Shown in pieces: positions 13,742 to 29,051 of a stretch of 64,000 nt of DNA (its first letter is position 1; every line of letters begins with the position of its first letter). The DNA comes from Chrysomallon squamiferum. Lineage: Eukaryota > Mollusca > Gastropoda > Neomphalida > Peltospiridae. The DNA lies in the NCBI GenBank assembly GCA_012295275.1, contig CM022666.1:15457772-15521771 (forward strand). The letters run 5' to 3'. The translations under genes were made by a program, and so were the position numbers. Below the pieces are notes generated by a model, which was not told the origin of the DNA, searched no databases, and saw nothing but the letters and a program-made list of their open reading frames with translations.

Positions 13742-15030
13742 CTGGCAGTTTGGATAGTTGTCTGCATTAGCTGACACTCAAGAGAGCTGTGTAAATTAAC
13801 TGACACTTTGGAGAGTTGTGTAGATTAACAGATATTTTGGACAGTTGACTAGATTAAGTGACACTTTGAAGAATTGTTAAGGTTAAATTCAGTAATCAAG
13901 TATTTTGAGTTAAGTGAATTCTCCGCTGAAATAAAATACCAAAGATACAGTTATATTTGTTCGTTTTGTTGTTGTTGTTGTTGTTTTTTTTTTTTTTTTT
14001 TTTTTTTTTCTTCCTTAATATTAACGGCTAAAATATGTAGTATAGATAATATATAATTTATATAAAAGTATATCATATAGGTTGTACGTAATTTGAAATA
14101 TATATCATAGATCGGATGTAATTTCTTTAACTCTTTTATATCCTGTAAGTTTATTTTTAATTATAAAGTTTTTTTTTTATCTTTCTTCTTTATCATTTTA
14201 GCATTTGCAACATTCGTATATTACAAAGTTGAATCAGAAAGAAAATAGTATAAATTTATAGATTCTGTTTTAGTTTATTTCGTATAAATATATTTATTTA
14301 TTTATTTATTTATTTGTTTGTTTGTTTGTTTATCTCATATTTAAAGACTATATATATTTTTTTTTCTGTTTCACTAATTACTTATTTTCACTTTCGTATG
14401 AGCAATAATTTCAAGAATATTATTTTAATTTCTAGTACAATAAATAATATAATAAGAGTAACTTGTTACGTGAAGTACTTGAGAAAGTCCAATGTGAATG
14501 TGTCACGTATAATTTGGTGCTATTTTTAATGTACTTGTTCATTCGTTGTAGACTGCTGCTAACAGTGAACATATATACAAGTTTAGATTTTGTTTCTTTA
14601 ACATTTATCATATAAAACTGCCTATTTCTTATTATCTACTTCTCCTTTAAAAAGGAAGAAAACAAAAAGAAAGAAATTTAGGATAGATAAAATTGTATCA
14701 TATAAATAAATAAATAAATAAATAAATTAAATTAATTAATATCTACTGTTTTTTACGCAAACCAACGACAGAGACTAGTTTAGTTTACATGGAACTGGTA
14801 AATATAGTAAACTTTGTTATTATCATAAAATGACGCATTCGCTGTCTACCTCAGTTAGTACTGTCCGTATTTAACGACCATTTTGCTGTTTTATGCAAGG
14901 TGAAAGGACACTTGTTGAAAATTTGTGGTTACGTCTAGTTTGCATTAAGAGTAGAAATAATGTCGAACTATTGTCTAACTGCTTATTATGTTATTTATTG
15001 TTCGAATGGTTTATAATCGCTAATATTACT
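13742..15030. other. Gene-free stretch
   Basis: No exon seen. It holds a T run (13987-14009), ATTT/GTTT repeats (14287-14330) and, at about 14880-14990, a block with GGTTACGTCTAGTTTGCATT and GAGTAGAAATAATGTCG that resembles 2185-2225. Confidence 0.6.
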
Positions 15031-15039
15031 AATAATACC

Positions 15040-16130
15040 CTACTACTACTACTACTACTACTACTAGTGATACATAATATGTATATACACTATACTATAC
15101 TATAAATACAAAACATGCTGTAAATTATAATAAATACTATTACTATTAATATCCTACTACTACTACTACTGATACATAATATGTATACACACTATACTAT
15201 ACTATAAACACAAAGAATGCTATAAATTATAATAACTACTATTACTACTAATACCCTGCTACTACTACTAATGTATATACACTATACTATACTATAAATA
15301 CAGGATTATGCTATAACTTATAATAACTACTATTACTATAAATACAGGTTGCTGCTACTACTACATAATATATATATACATATACTATACTATAAACACA
15401 AATAATGCTATAACATTGTAATAACTACTGTTACTACTAAGAAGACTGCTACTACTAGGAAATGATATATATATAAACTATACTATATAAAGAAAAAAGA
15501 ATATGCTAAATGAATTATAACAAACTGTTACTGTTACTACTGCTAAAAGTTTAAACTACTACTACTGATATGGATACTATATATATATATAAACATTGTT
15601 CTATACTATAAATACAGGATACAACAAAATTCTATTAAAACTACACTGTGTTACTTGTTTAATACCCTTGCTACTACTTTAAACAACTACTACAGGACGA
15701 GGACTAGTAATGATACTTAATTATATACATACACTGTTTTGTTTATAAATGCAGGATATGCTATAAATTATTTTTGTAACTACTGTTAACTACAGTTAAG
15801 GCTACTACTACACTATGATACACATATGTATATACATAACTATAATATGCTATAAATGAGGATGTGCTTGAAGTTTTAAATAAAACTACTGTTACTACTA
15901 ATACCCTACTACTACTACTACTAGTGATACATAATATGTATATACAGGGAATGAACTATACTATAAATACAGAATATGTATATTATTTACAATAGCTGTT
16001 TTGTTTATTAATTAATACGCTGCTATTACTTTATTCTACAACTACTTTGGAATACTAAGGATACAAAACATGCTGTCTTTTTAAAACACTGAACTCTACT
16101 ATAAATACAGGTTATGCTACAATCACAGTG
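15040..16130. repeat. Satellite array, about 100-bp unit
   Basis: Eight to ten head-to-tail units, clear in the first 300 bases and increasingly diverged to the right. Each unit has a CTA triplet run, GATACATAATATGTATA, CACTATACTATACTATAAA and TAATAACTACTATTACTACT. There is no coding content. A partial copy lies at 2664-2820. Confidence 0.85.
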
Positions 16131-16139
16131 TTTTTTAAA

Positions 16140-17099
16140 ACATTTTTTGGTTAACGTAACGTGTGTATAACATTGTAATCCTTGTTTAGCAAGAAGAAGG
16201 AAATCGGAGGAAATGATACGAAATAAATAAATAAATAAAGAAAGAAATTAAATTTAAAGAGTTGAAACAAAATCTGAACACTAAAAGAAAAGTTTAAAAT
16301 AAACTGATAGAGATGGAGAGTTTTAAAACATTGTTCTTGAAATAATAATGACAACAAAATTCTCATTCAAACTTGAATGTTTTATTTCTTGTTTTAAAAA
16401 AAGAAAGAAAGCGCAGAAAAATACAGTTTAATTTCTCGACCTTTTGTTTATTCATGCTTAATATCTGTATGATTACATTTTTGTGAAAGTTAACTACAGT
16501 TAAGGAGAGGACATCACTATGTTTACATCATAAACAAACATTCGCACGAACTGCTCAGGTGAGATGTACTTGAAGTTTTAAATAAATTGTACGTGATGTC
16601 ACACACTGGTTGAACTAGTGAACCAAACAAAGAAAACAGAGGGAATGAACAGATAAAACTATTTATTTAACTCACGTATTTGTTTTATTTGCTGTTTGTT
16701 TTTTTTTATTAATTAATTAATTAATTAATTTAATTAATTAATTTATTTATTAACTAAAAAACTTTTTGGAGCAAGACAGAAATCTACAAAATATCTAAAG
16801 TGGGTTTTTTCTGTTTTTTTTTTTTTTAAAAGTTGTTATAAATACTGTTGTAATATCAGTTTTAACATTAGAACAAAAGACGGACTCTTCTTAGTATAAA
16901 CTGTTTTAGCCACAAAATAATATTTTTAAATAAACAGTTATCAGGAAAGAAAAATACAGTTTATTTATTTTTATTTATTTATTTATTTTCAAATCAAAAA
17001 AATAAGTTTTTTTGGTTTTCTTCTGAATGAAAGTTTTGTAGTAAAGAAAACGAAAGAGGTCTTACTTAAATAAAGTTGTTATTTTTTTCCGTTGATTTT

Positions 17100-17100
<1 letters not shown>
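16140..17100. repeat. Diverged segmental repeats
   Basis: No gene. Blocks resembling 2820-3065 and 18360-18780 are present, including TTTTATTTCTTGTTT and a stretch near 16430-16560 with TTATTCATGCTTAATATC and ACATCATAAACAAACATTCG that recurs in changed form at 18110-18240, 18514-18640, 22012-22145 and 24198-24340. ATTA/TTTA runs lie at 16708-16755. Confidence 0.55.
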
Positions 17101-18019
<919 letters not shown>

Positions 18020-18020
<1 letters not shown>

Positions 18021-19117
18021 GAGTAAAAATCAAAATACTCAAATTTGAATTTTTTGTATTATATATCTCTTTTTTCATTCTTGATCTTAGTAAAATATGC
18101 AATTTCCCGATTTTATGTTTATTCATGTTTAATCGACGTATCACTACCCTTAATCCGACGTAATTTTCAGTCAAGAGGAAAAATCATCGTCATGGTTACA
18201 TCATAAACAAATGTTCGTTTGACCCACGCGTGTTAAAGTGGAGAACAAAATTTAAAGACTTCAGTGTCAGTCTAATAATCAGAAAAGAAGGAGAAATCAT
18301 CAGATTAAATTCTTTAATTTCAGGGGTTGTTTGCTTTTGTATGTATTTATATATTATAAGTAAATAGATAAATAAAATTTAAAGAATTAAAACAAAGATT
18401 GAATGAATAAATGTAAAGTTGAAAATAAAATAAGAAAGAGAAAGAACTTGAACACGTTATTTTATTTCTTGTTTTAAAAGTAGTTTAATCGCATGGAAAT
18501 ATTATAATCTCGATTTTGTGTTTATTCATGTTCAGTATATGCATGGTTAAACTTTCATGAAAGTACCCTAAAGCCAAGAAGAGATCGTCCCAATGGTTAA
18601 AAATCTAAAAACAATATTTGCATTAATTGCTCATTCTTTGAATTTCTAAATAAATTGTACATGACGTCACACGCGGGTTGAACTAGAGATCTACACAATG
18701 AAGACTGGTGTATGTGTTTAATGATCAGAAAAGTAGGGGAATGACCGTACATATTTTTATTTGTTGTTCTTGATTTTTTTTTCAATTAGCATTTCCATAT
18801 TACTTTTATTTTTATTACTTTTTCATTTATTTATTTATTTATTCGTTTTCATTTTAAAGGATTTATTTTTGAAAAATTCTGAAAGTCACTGTCAGAGAAA
18901 CAACAACAAAAGCAAAGTGATGTTAGAGTGAAGGAAGAGTACGTAAGTAAAACGAGTAATAAATAAAGAAACGCCCCCACCAAGACCAAGATCACTGCGC
19001 CCCACTTGATGCGGCCACGTCGAGAAGAATCAAATCTCAGTGTGCGATGACTTCCTCAAGCTTCAGAATCCATATAAGAGTTTAAGTTTACATAACCAAT
19101 AACTGTCTTTTCTAGAT

Positions 19118-19198
<81 letters not shown>

Positions 19199-19830
19199 CT
19201 AAACAACGGCTCAGAGACGTTTTACTTATTTTATTAACTGTACCACAAAGATGACGTCAACTTTGATTTTTGAATTTATTTCTGCACTTTATTTCAGAGC
19301 TCTAGAATCAAGTGAAAGAAAAATAAAGAAAAGAAGAAAATAGATAAAATAAAAACAGCAAAAATTGTTCACTATTACAGTAAAGTTACAGTAATATAAC
19401 TATTTTTACAAATTCACTTGTGTTAAACAAAAACATAGGAGAACATTACACCTACCATTTATTATAACAAAATATCACTGGTGTTTTTAATTAGAATATC
19501 GTTTATATTTAGATTTAATTGAAATGCACGGGGTAGTATATTCACTATTTCCTCGAGAAGTTAGTTAAAGAAATAAGCTAAAGTTTTTCTAATTCTCACG
19601 AACAAAACATTTTAATTTTATTTATTATTTGGTTTTATTATTTTTTCTTTCAAAGATAAAAATCATAGATATTTTTACAGTTCTTCGCTCCATTAAATTC
19701 TTCTTACGTAAATTAATTTTAGAAACAGGCGAAGTTTATGTGTTATTTCCACAAAGTTAAGTTGTTAGTTTTCTTTCGCTAATTTAATTTTAATTTATTT
19801 TTTTTTATTTTTGAGCTAAATCAAGTACAT
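18020..19830. repeat. Gene-free repeats, R1 copy and (GA)n
   Basis: No exon seen. An R1 copy (ACTTGATGCGGCCACG onward) lies at 18965-19100 and a pure GA tract at about 19121-19196. Two further copies of the TTATTCATGTTTAATC-type block are at about 18110 and 18514. Confidence 0.6.
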
Positions 19831-20560
19831 TCGATTTGACCCTATCATTCCCACGGTATCAGTGAATGTGTTGACAAAGCCAAACACAATACATTTATCT
19901 GTAAATGGAATACACAACAAGAACATAATAGAGACAACACTCATTTTAAAACTGACTGTCATACGACAGGAATTATCTATACAGAAGCATGTAATACAGC
20001 CTATTGATCTTCTGTAGGGTTAACGCGTTATATTTAACGTTTAACAATTTATAAACGTTTTCTATTCAGTCCACAGAAATTAATACTCGTTTTTAATTCA
20101 TTGAAATCACTTCAGTGCATTGATCTGTTTTGACAAGACGTAAGACATGAACATCTGTTTGTGGAGGTAGTTGCTATGTATGGTTGTTATAAACAGTACG
20201 TGCAAATAATCTCATCTCATCTCAGGTGTTCAGTTCTTTTATAATTTTTTTTTTTTTTACTACAAATTGAATAATACATGAAAGAAATATCTAAAGAAAA
20301 CGAATTTAGGTGATAATATAATAGAGTATAATTTTCAAGAGATATGCACGTTCTAGACATGAATCTGATTATATTAATTTTAAAGTGGAGTTAAACCAGA
20401 ACAAAATATATTGGATAAAAAATGAAAAACGAATAATAAAAAAATAATAATAACAAAAATAAAACAAAATAAAAACAAGGAAAATAAGTACTTTAATATT
20501 TTATTTGAAAGCGAAACTGGTCATATAGAATAGAAAAAACATACATAATTTTGTTATTGG
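19830..20560. repeat. Triplicated block, copy 2
   Basis: Same order of sequence as 17120-17430, with additional material (GCGTTATATTTAACGTTTAA, near 20023) that is shared with copy 3 near 21482. No intact frame. Confidence 0.65.
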
Positions 20561-20568
20561 TGTTGACA

Positions 20569-21329
<761 letters not shown>

Positions 21330-21330
<1 letters not shown>

Positions 21331-21946
21331 TTTTGTGCTAAATCTAATACATTTGTCTTGACTCTATCATTACCACGGTATCACTGAATGTCAAACGCAA
21401 TAAATTTATTTGTAAATGGAATATACAACCACAACATACATTACGTGTACAGAAGAACATAATACAAGCTACCAGAGGGTATTAAGCGTCATACATTTTC
21501 AATTTAACGTTTAACAAACGATAAACCTTTTCTATTCAGTCAATAGAAACTAATTTTTTTTTTTATTTCATCGAAATTAATTCAATGTAATCATATGTTT
21601 TGAAGCTGACATATTTCATAACACGTAAGACATGAAAACCGGTTTGTTTAGGTAGTTGCTATGTACGGTTGTTATAACAGTACGTGCAAATAATCACATC
21701 TCATAGGAGGTGTTCACTTACTTTATAATTTTATTATTTTTAACCCAAGAAATTAAGTAACGTATGAAAAATTACGCCATATGTTTAACCAAACTGATAT
21801 ATTAAAATACCGTATCAGTTTTGAAGAGATGCACCTTGTTAATTTAAATGTGACAGTTAAACCAGAATATATCAAATCTTTAAGGTCAGGCACAAAACAA
21901 AAAAAAAAAAAAAAAAAAAAAAAAACAATAAAAATAAAAATAAAAA

Positions 21947-22001
<55 letters not shown>

Positions 22002-22010
22002 TAATTTCTC
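21330..22010. repeat. Triplicated block, copy 3
   Basis: Third copy of the 17120-17430 core, followed by an A run (21898-21925) and (AAT)n (21950-22002). From about 21845 on, the sequence is repeated at 24001 and onward (the tandem duplication around the gap). Confidence 0.65.
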
Positions 22011-22801
22011 GACTTTTTGTTTCTTCATGTTTAATCGATGTATGACTATACTTATATTGACTGGAACTTCAGTCAACGGAGGTAATCATCGTCATGGTTA
22101 CACCATAAACAAATGTTCGTTTGACCCACGCGTGTCAAACTAAAGAACAAAACAACGAAGACTTCAGGGTCTGCTTAATAATTAGAAAAGAAGAAATCAA
22201 CAAATAACTTCTTTAATATTAGTATTTGTTTGTTTATGTATGTAGTATGTATGTATATATTTACTTATTTATTTGTATCTTTAAATAAATCTACCTGTTT
22301 ATGGATATATTTATGTGTATGCATTAATTAATTAATTATCTAATTAATTTATTGTTGTTGTTTTTTTTGACACCTAAAAGGAACGAGCGCAGAACAAATG
22401 AAAGAAACGTAATTTAATGTTAATCCTTTGAAATTTTAAGTGAGATGTAAAAGTAAGTAAATAAATAAGTAAGTAAGTAAGTAAATATAATAAAAATAAG
22501 CGTGAATGAATAAACAGCAATATGAAAAGGAGGAAAGAAGGAGGGAAAAAGAGAACTTAAAATAATGTCCTGACTAAAACCAACAACAGCATACACCACT
22601 TGAAATTTTATAACGCGGCTTTGTCTAGAAGTGACAAAGTACGATGACTCACTCAAGTTTCACAATCCAAATAAGCAGTGATCATTGGTTACATACAAAC
22701 ACAGGTAAAGACACGTCTTTATAGCAAGGGAGGTATATGATAAAAAAGGGTCGGAAGACTTTGGTCCGCGGGCCACATCCGACCCGCGAGAGATTTTGTG
22801 T

Positions 22802-22856
<55 letters not shown>

Positions 22857-23800
22857 TGTGTGTGTGTGTGTTTGTGTCTGTGTATGATACTTTTGATATC
22901 TTGGCCCTCCCCAAAACACTGCATAACTGTCAGGTCTCCTCTCTCCAAAAGGTTGTTACGACCCTCTTTAAAAAAAACAGTCGTCCCACGGCGTAGTAAT
23001 ATTACCGCAGTGGTTAAATCAAGCCTTATAAGGAGATTTGAGATTTCTGCATTGTGTGACTATTTCTACAGGACTGATATAAAAAAGACGAAGGATCGAA
23101 TCTGAGTTGAAGCTTAAAAGAAAATAACTGTCAACTTTATCTTAAAACAAGACTGAATTTTGACTTAGGTAAGATCACTTTGTTTTTTCTTATATTATTA
23201 TTGTGGTTGTTGTTGTAGTTGTCGCAGTTGTTAATGATGATGATGATGATGATTTTACTTTATTATTAGCATGACATTAATGAAGTTTTGTAGGCTTACT
23301 CTCATTTCTGTTATATTCTGTTTAGTGATGTAAGAAATGAAAGTCGTTGTCTTTACTGTAAAGTCTACTATTAGAAGTAAGATACGTTTTATATACGTCT
23401 TCCCACAGATAAAATAAAGTTCTTATTGTTATATTATTGTTTCTACTATTACTATTAGCAGTAGTGATGTTATTGGTATTTTTGTTTTAGTTGTTATTCA
23501 AATCATTGTTATTATTATTGTTGTTATAAAATTTGTTGTTATTATTATTATTGTCATGCGTCACATTAATTCAATTTTGTAAACTTACACTGATCTCTGT
23601 TAAGCTGTTTTTATTCAAGTAAGGAAATAAAGTCGCTGTCGTTACAACAAAGAATACTCTTACTAGCAGTAATATATATTTTATATGCGCTTTCCCATAA
23701 ACACGAAAATACATACTTCTTTGATAAACCAGTAAAGAGAAAAAGTCTGATTCTTCGTGCAATGAGGGCATCCTCGGGACCTGTCTCTTAGCCATAAATA
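21850..23800. repeat. 2.2-kb tandem duplication, left copy
   Basis: From ACCAGAATATATCAAATCTT (about 21861) to the gap, this copy matches 24030-26000 with few differences over 22010-22790. It then carries a shortened hAT-like element and an incomplete TRIM leader block (22970-23800). No TRIM exon follows before the gap. A third TRIM copy may be missing in the gap or was never there. Confidence 0.75.
22747..22967. mobile_element. hAT-like nonautonomous element, short copy
   Basis: The left end AGGGTCGGAAGACTTTGGTC with GCGGGCCACATCCGACCCGC, and the right end CCAAAAGGTTGTTACGACCC, resemble the ends of hAT elements (GGGTCGGCAA and GTTGCCGACCC types), giving short imperfect terminal inverted repeats. 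There is no transposase. Most of the interior is a TG tract (22796-22872). A longer copy sits at 24941-25242. An 8-bp target duplication was not clear. The class call is from memory of hAT termini. Confidence 0.5.
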
Positions 23801-24000
23801 NNNNNNNNNNNNNNNNNNNNNNNNNNNNNNNNNNNNNNNNNNNNNNNNNNNNNNNNNNNNNNNNNNNNNNNNNNNNNNNNNNNNNNNNNNNNNNNNNNNN
23901 NNNNNNNNNNNNNNNNNNNNNNNNNNNNNNNNNNNNNNNNNNNNNNNNNNNNNNNNNNNNNNNNNNNNNNNNNNNNNNNNNNNNNNNNNNNNNNNNNNNN
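23801..24000. other. Assembly gap (200 N)
   Basis: A 200-base run of N. Its round length suggests a scaffold gap of unknown true size. It lies exactly between the two copies of the 2.2-kb duplication. Confidence 0.98.
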
Positions 24001-24120
24001 TTTAAATGTGATTATTTATTTTAAAATACAGTTAAACCAGAATATATCAAATCTTTAAGGTCAGGCGCAAAAGAAAACAAATGAAAAAAAAAAAAAACAA
24101 TAGCAATAAAAATAACCAAA

Positions 24121-24194
<74 letters not shown>

Positions 24195-25112
24195 TAATTT
24201 CTCGACTTTTTGTTTCTTCATGTTTAATCGATGTATGACTATACTTATATTGACTGGAACTTCAGTCAACGGAGGTAATCATCGTCATGGTTACACCATA
24301 AACAAATGTTCGTTTAACCCACGCGTGTTAAACTAAAGAATAAAACAACGAAGACTTCAGGGCCTGCTTAATAAATAGAAAAGAAGAAATCAACAAATAA
24401 CTTCTTTAATATTAGTATTTGTTTGTTTATGTATGTAGTATGTATGTATATATTTACTTATTTATTTGTATCTTTAAATAAATCTACCTGTTTATGGATA
24501 TATTTATGTGTATGCATTAATTAATTAATTATCTAATTAATTTATTGTTGTTGTTTTTTTTGACACCTAAAAGGAACGAGCGGAGAACAAACGAAAGAAA
24601 CGTAATTTAATATTAATCCTTAGAAATTTTAAGTGAGATGTAAAAGTAAATAAATAAATAAATAAGTAAGTAAGTAAATATAATAAAAATAAGTGTGAAT
24701 GAATAAACAGCAATTTGAAAAGGAGGAAAGAAGGAGGGAAAAAGAGAACTTAAAATAATGTCCTGACTAAAACCAACAACAGCATACACCACTTGAAATT
24801 TTATAACGCGGCTTTGTCTAGAAGTGACAAAGTACGATGACTCACTCAGGTTTCACAATTCAAATAAGCAGTGATCATTGGTTACACACAAACACAGGTA
24901 AAGACACGTCTTTATAGCAAGGGAGGTATATGATAAAAAAGGGTCGGAAGACTTTGGTCCGCGGGCCACATCCGACCCGCGAGAGATTTTAGTCCGGCCC
25001 GCCACCTGAACACTTGGACATCAGTTGTTACATTAACTTCGTTGTTTTTCTTTAAACCTCCAGACCTGCTAGAATCCCTGTTTGGTGCTCAGTAATGAAG
25101 ATATACCTGAGA

Positions 25113-25160
<48 letters not shown>

Positions 25161-26640
25161 TGATACATTTGATAGTTTGGCATTCCCCCAAAACACTGCA
25201 TAACTGTCTGGCCTCCTCTCTCCAAAAGGTTGTTACGACCCTCTTTAAAAGACAGTCGTGCAACGGCGTAGTAATATTACCGCAGTGGTTAAATCAAGAT
25301 ATATAAGGAGATTTGAGGATTCTGCAGTGTGGGACTATTTCTGCAGGACTGATATAAAAAAGACGGAGGACACTGAAGTGGATCGAGTCTCAGTTGAAGC
25401 TTAAAAGAAAATAACTGTCAACTTTATCTTAAAACAACACTGAATTTTTACTTAGGTAAGATTACTTTATTATTCTTATATTATTACTGTGGTTGTTGTT
25501 GTAGTTGTAGCAGTTGTTAATGTGATGATCATGATGATTTTACTTTGTTATTAGCGTCTCCTTAATGCAGTTTTGTAGATTTATTCTGATTTCTGTTATA
25601 TTGTGTTTAGTAATGTAAGAAATGAAAGTCGTTGTCCTTACTGTAAAGTCTGCTATTAGAAATAGGATATGTTTTACATACGTCTTCCACAGATAAAATA
25701 AAGTTCTATTTGTTATATTATTATTTCTACTATTACTACTAGCAGTAGTGATATTGTTAGTATTGTTATCTTACTTGTTATTATTGTTATTATTGTTATT
25801 ATTATTGTTATTGTTAAATTTGTTGTTGTTCCTGTTGTTGTCGTCGCGTCCTCACATTAATACACTAATGATTTTTGCAACATTGTTTTTATTCAAGTAA
25901 GAAAATAAAGTCGCTGTCGTTACCCCAACGACTACTCTTACTAGCACTAAGATATATTTTATGTTTGTCTTCCCATAAACGTAAAAATCCATACTTCTTT
26001 GATAAACGAGTGAAGAGAAAGTTTCATTGCTTCTGTAACGAGGGGCGATCGCACGACCTGTAACGTGTGAAAGTTTTGTCTTAGATCTGAGATTCAACAT
26101 GCTCCGTATTTGTGTCCGTCGTTGTCGAAGTTGTTTAGTCCTAGTTAAATTGTATTAATGACAAGGAAAAAAGAAAAAAGAAAACAAATTCTGTTTCTCA
26201 CCTGATGAACGTTCGAAAGTTGTTCTTTAATTCATCACATTTTGATAACAGAATAATTCATGGACATAAAAGAAAATATCAATTTGATTTTACGTACTAG
26301 ATGAACGAATCATAAATTTCACAATTTATAAAAATTTATGTAATTTAAGAACATAAGATATAATAAGAGAAACACCTTTCTACAATGTAGCAATGCTGCA
26401 CGTATTTTTCAGAACACGATAGTTAATTTTCTGTCTCTTTTCACATTGTTATCGTTGTTATTGTTATGGGTCCATTTATTTATTTATCTATTATTCTTAC
26501 TGTTATTTATCAATGTAATCAGTGCTAATTATAAATAAACCAGTTTGTTAAGTTCTTAAATGCTTACTCAGTAAATAATAATAATAATAATGAAATCATA
26601 ATCAGCAATAATAATTTTAATTTTTTAGCCGGATCATCTC
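24001..26640. repeat. Right copy of tandem duplication and leader block of TRIM-B
   Basis: 24001-25000 repeats 21850-22800. 24660-26640 repeats the TRIM-A leader (6470-8399), with a single copy of the 126-bp unit. (AAT)n occupies 24124-24192. No coding exon was identified; the minus-strand frame 25852-26100 is the counterpart of the one at 7480-7950. Confidence 0.7.
24941..25242. mobile_element. hAT-like nonautonomous element, longer copy
   Basis: Same ends as the copy at 22747-22967. Its interior keeps about 110 bases lost from the other, including AGTCCGGCCCGCCACCTG, followed by a TG tract (25118-25158). No transposase coding sequence. Confidence 0.5.
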
Positions 26641-26665
26641 ATTAACAAAGAGACGCTGTTGAACG

Positions 26666-28984
26666 ATGGCTGAAAAAGCGGCTATACCACTTACAGAGCT
26701 ACAAGAGCAGTTTGCTACTTGTAGTATATGTAAGGATTCGTTTGATGAGGAAGATAAATGTCCACGTATACTGCCGTGTTATCACACTTTCTGTACTACT
26801 TGTCTTCATAGAATCTGGAACAATTCAGAACACGGACTTGTATGTCCTAACTGTAGAAAATCGTGGCCTGTTAACAACTCCATAGAACAGTCGTTTGAGC
26901 GAAACAGAAGTGTATGCAATTTAGTGGAGTATCTGAACATGAAGAACAAACCGGACCAGTTATTATGTGAAATCTGTGAGAGAATTTCTAAAGCAACACA
27001 CTGGTGCCAAGATTGTGACAATTACTTGTGTGATGAATGTCTGCTGGCTCACAAGAAAATTAAAGTTACAAAACAACATAAAACGATTTCTTTAACAGAA
27101 CTGCGTCAGACCACCTCAGATGAATATTTTCTTCAGCAGAAAGAGATGTGTAAAGTTCATGACAATATGAAACTTGATCTGTTTTGTAAGCAGTGTTGGT
27201 CACCTATCTGTGCTGCTTGTGCTCCTGTTTCTCACAATAATCACCTAATCTGTAATTTGAAAGACATTCACGAAGAGAAGAAACGTTACATCATGAGCGA
27301 ACTAAACAAGTTACAAGCCTCAAAAGACGTTTCAGAACAACACAGCAAGAAACTGAAGAAAGAAAACAGAAAACTGGATGGACGCAAAGCACATCTCTTG
27401 AAAACAATTGATGACTCGTATGACACAATCATAGCAAAATTATCGCAGAGAAAGGATCAGATGAAACAAGATGTTGTTTCCAATATAGCCAAACAAAAAG
27501 CTGTGCGAGATAAACAGATAAAAGTGATTGCTGAGTCACAACGTGAAAAGAACGATCATGTTCTATACTGTCAACAGGCGATGCAGTTTGCACGAGGTGG
27601 AGAGTTTCTACAGATGTGTGAGTCTCTAGAAAAGAGGATTCAGTCTCTAACTGAAAGTCTACAGCTGGTTGATATTCCCATGCAGCAAATCACCTTGGAC
27701 GACACGTTTCAACAAGTCAACAAAGTGTTGGAGAGAAGTGTTACTTTGTATGATGGCATAATTTTCAAGGAGGACGATACAGGTATGAATTTTAATGCTA
27801 ATGATAATAATAAATGTGAAGGTAGGGAAGCTATTGGATCTCTCCGAAACGAATTCATTCGGTTAATTAATATATTCCTGTAGATTATTTGTATTAAAAA
27901 GATATATGTATTGTTAGTGAACATCGGAACGTGACATTTTGTTTTTGGTATTTACCCGCAACATCATGTGTAATACATCTATTTTTAGCCTAACATTGCA
28001 AACACTTATGTTTCAGCCGCCAAAAACCCAATGACTTTAGATAAAGTGTTAGAAGAAGTTCACTGAAAATATTCCGGTCTATTTATTCAGTGTACTAGTT
28101 ACTTATTAAACGGTCTGAAAGTAAACAGTTCAAACTCTCATACCGACATGATAAGAAAATTGACTCGGTGCGCATGCGTGATATACACTGAATCGTTGAC
28201 TGATGGGGCAACATTGCTGTGATGGTCGGAAATATAGTTGTTCTATGAACATTGTCTACAAATATCTTTGAAAGTATAGAACAGGTCTGCATAGTGAATG
28301 TCAAATGATGGACACCTACCAGTAAAAGAATGCTACTAAATGTAAGAGATATAAATCGGATCTTTAATAATAACTGTTACAGATTTCCTAATGTGTTATA
28401 CAATTTTAGCTTTAATACAGTAGCAAATAAAAAACATAATAAATAATTGTGGAAAAGAAAAACAATAGTTTGGCTTTTACTCCAAACACTTTTTGATTAA
28501 TATTAGTTAGATGCTGATCGGCATCGCATACAATTTTATTTTATGTATAAAACAATTTCGAGGTACATGCGTAGCTTTACACTGATTACAACGTTAATTT
28601 GAAAATATACAGCAGTTGAATAATGAAAAGGTAAGTTATTATTATGGTTACTACGGTAGATTTTATTTCTACGTAAGCTGACCTACTTATAACATCGAGT
28701 CGCGTGTCTTGTCTGGTTCGAGCACATTTTGAGAAGCGAACATCGAGGCGGTATTTTTCATTGTTAACAGGTTCACAAATTTTGAATGAATTTATAGATT
28801 TTGTATAGATAAGTAGATAACGTGTTTTCAGTTTAATTAGGTAGTTAATATTTTAATAGTTCTGTCATTCAGTATTTTTATTTTTCACACTTCTATTCCT
28901 AATTTGTAAAGTAATAAAAAGTTTTACTACTAATTTTTCATTTTGTAAAAACACTACTAGTATTACTTCTGATTTTACAGTTGT

Positions 28985-29051
<67 letters not shown>

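Noticed and set aside
22660-22996. Histidine/threonine and cysteine/valine frames
   Set aside because: TG/CA repeat translations inside a hAT-like element.
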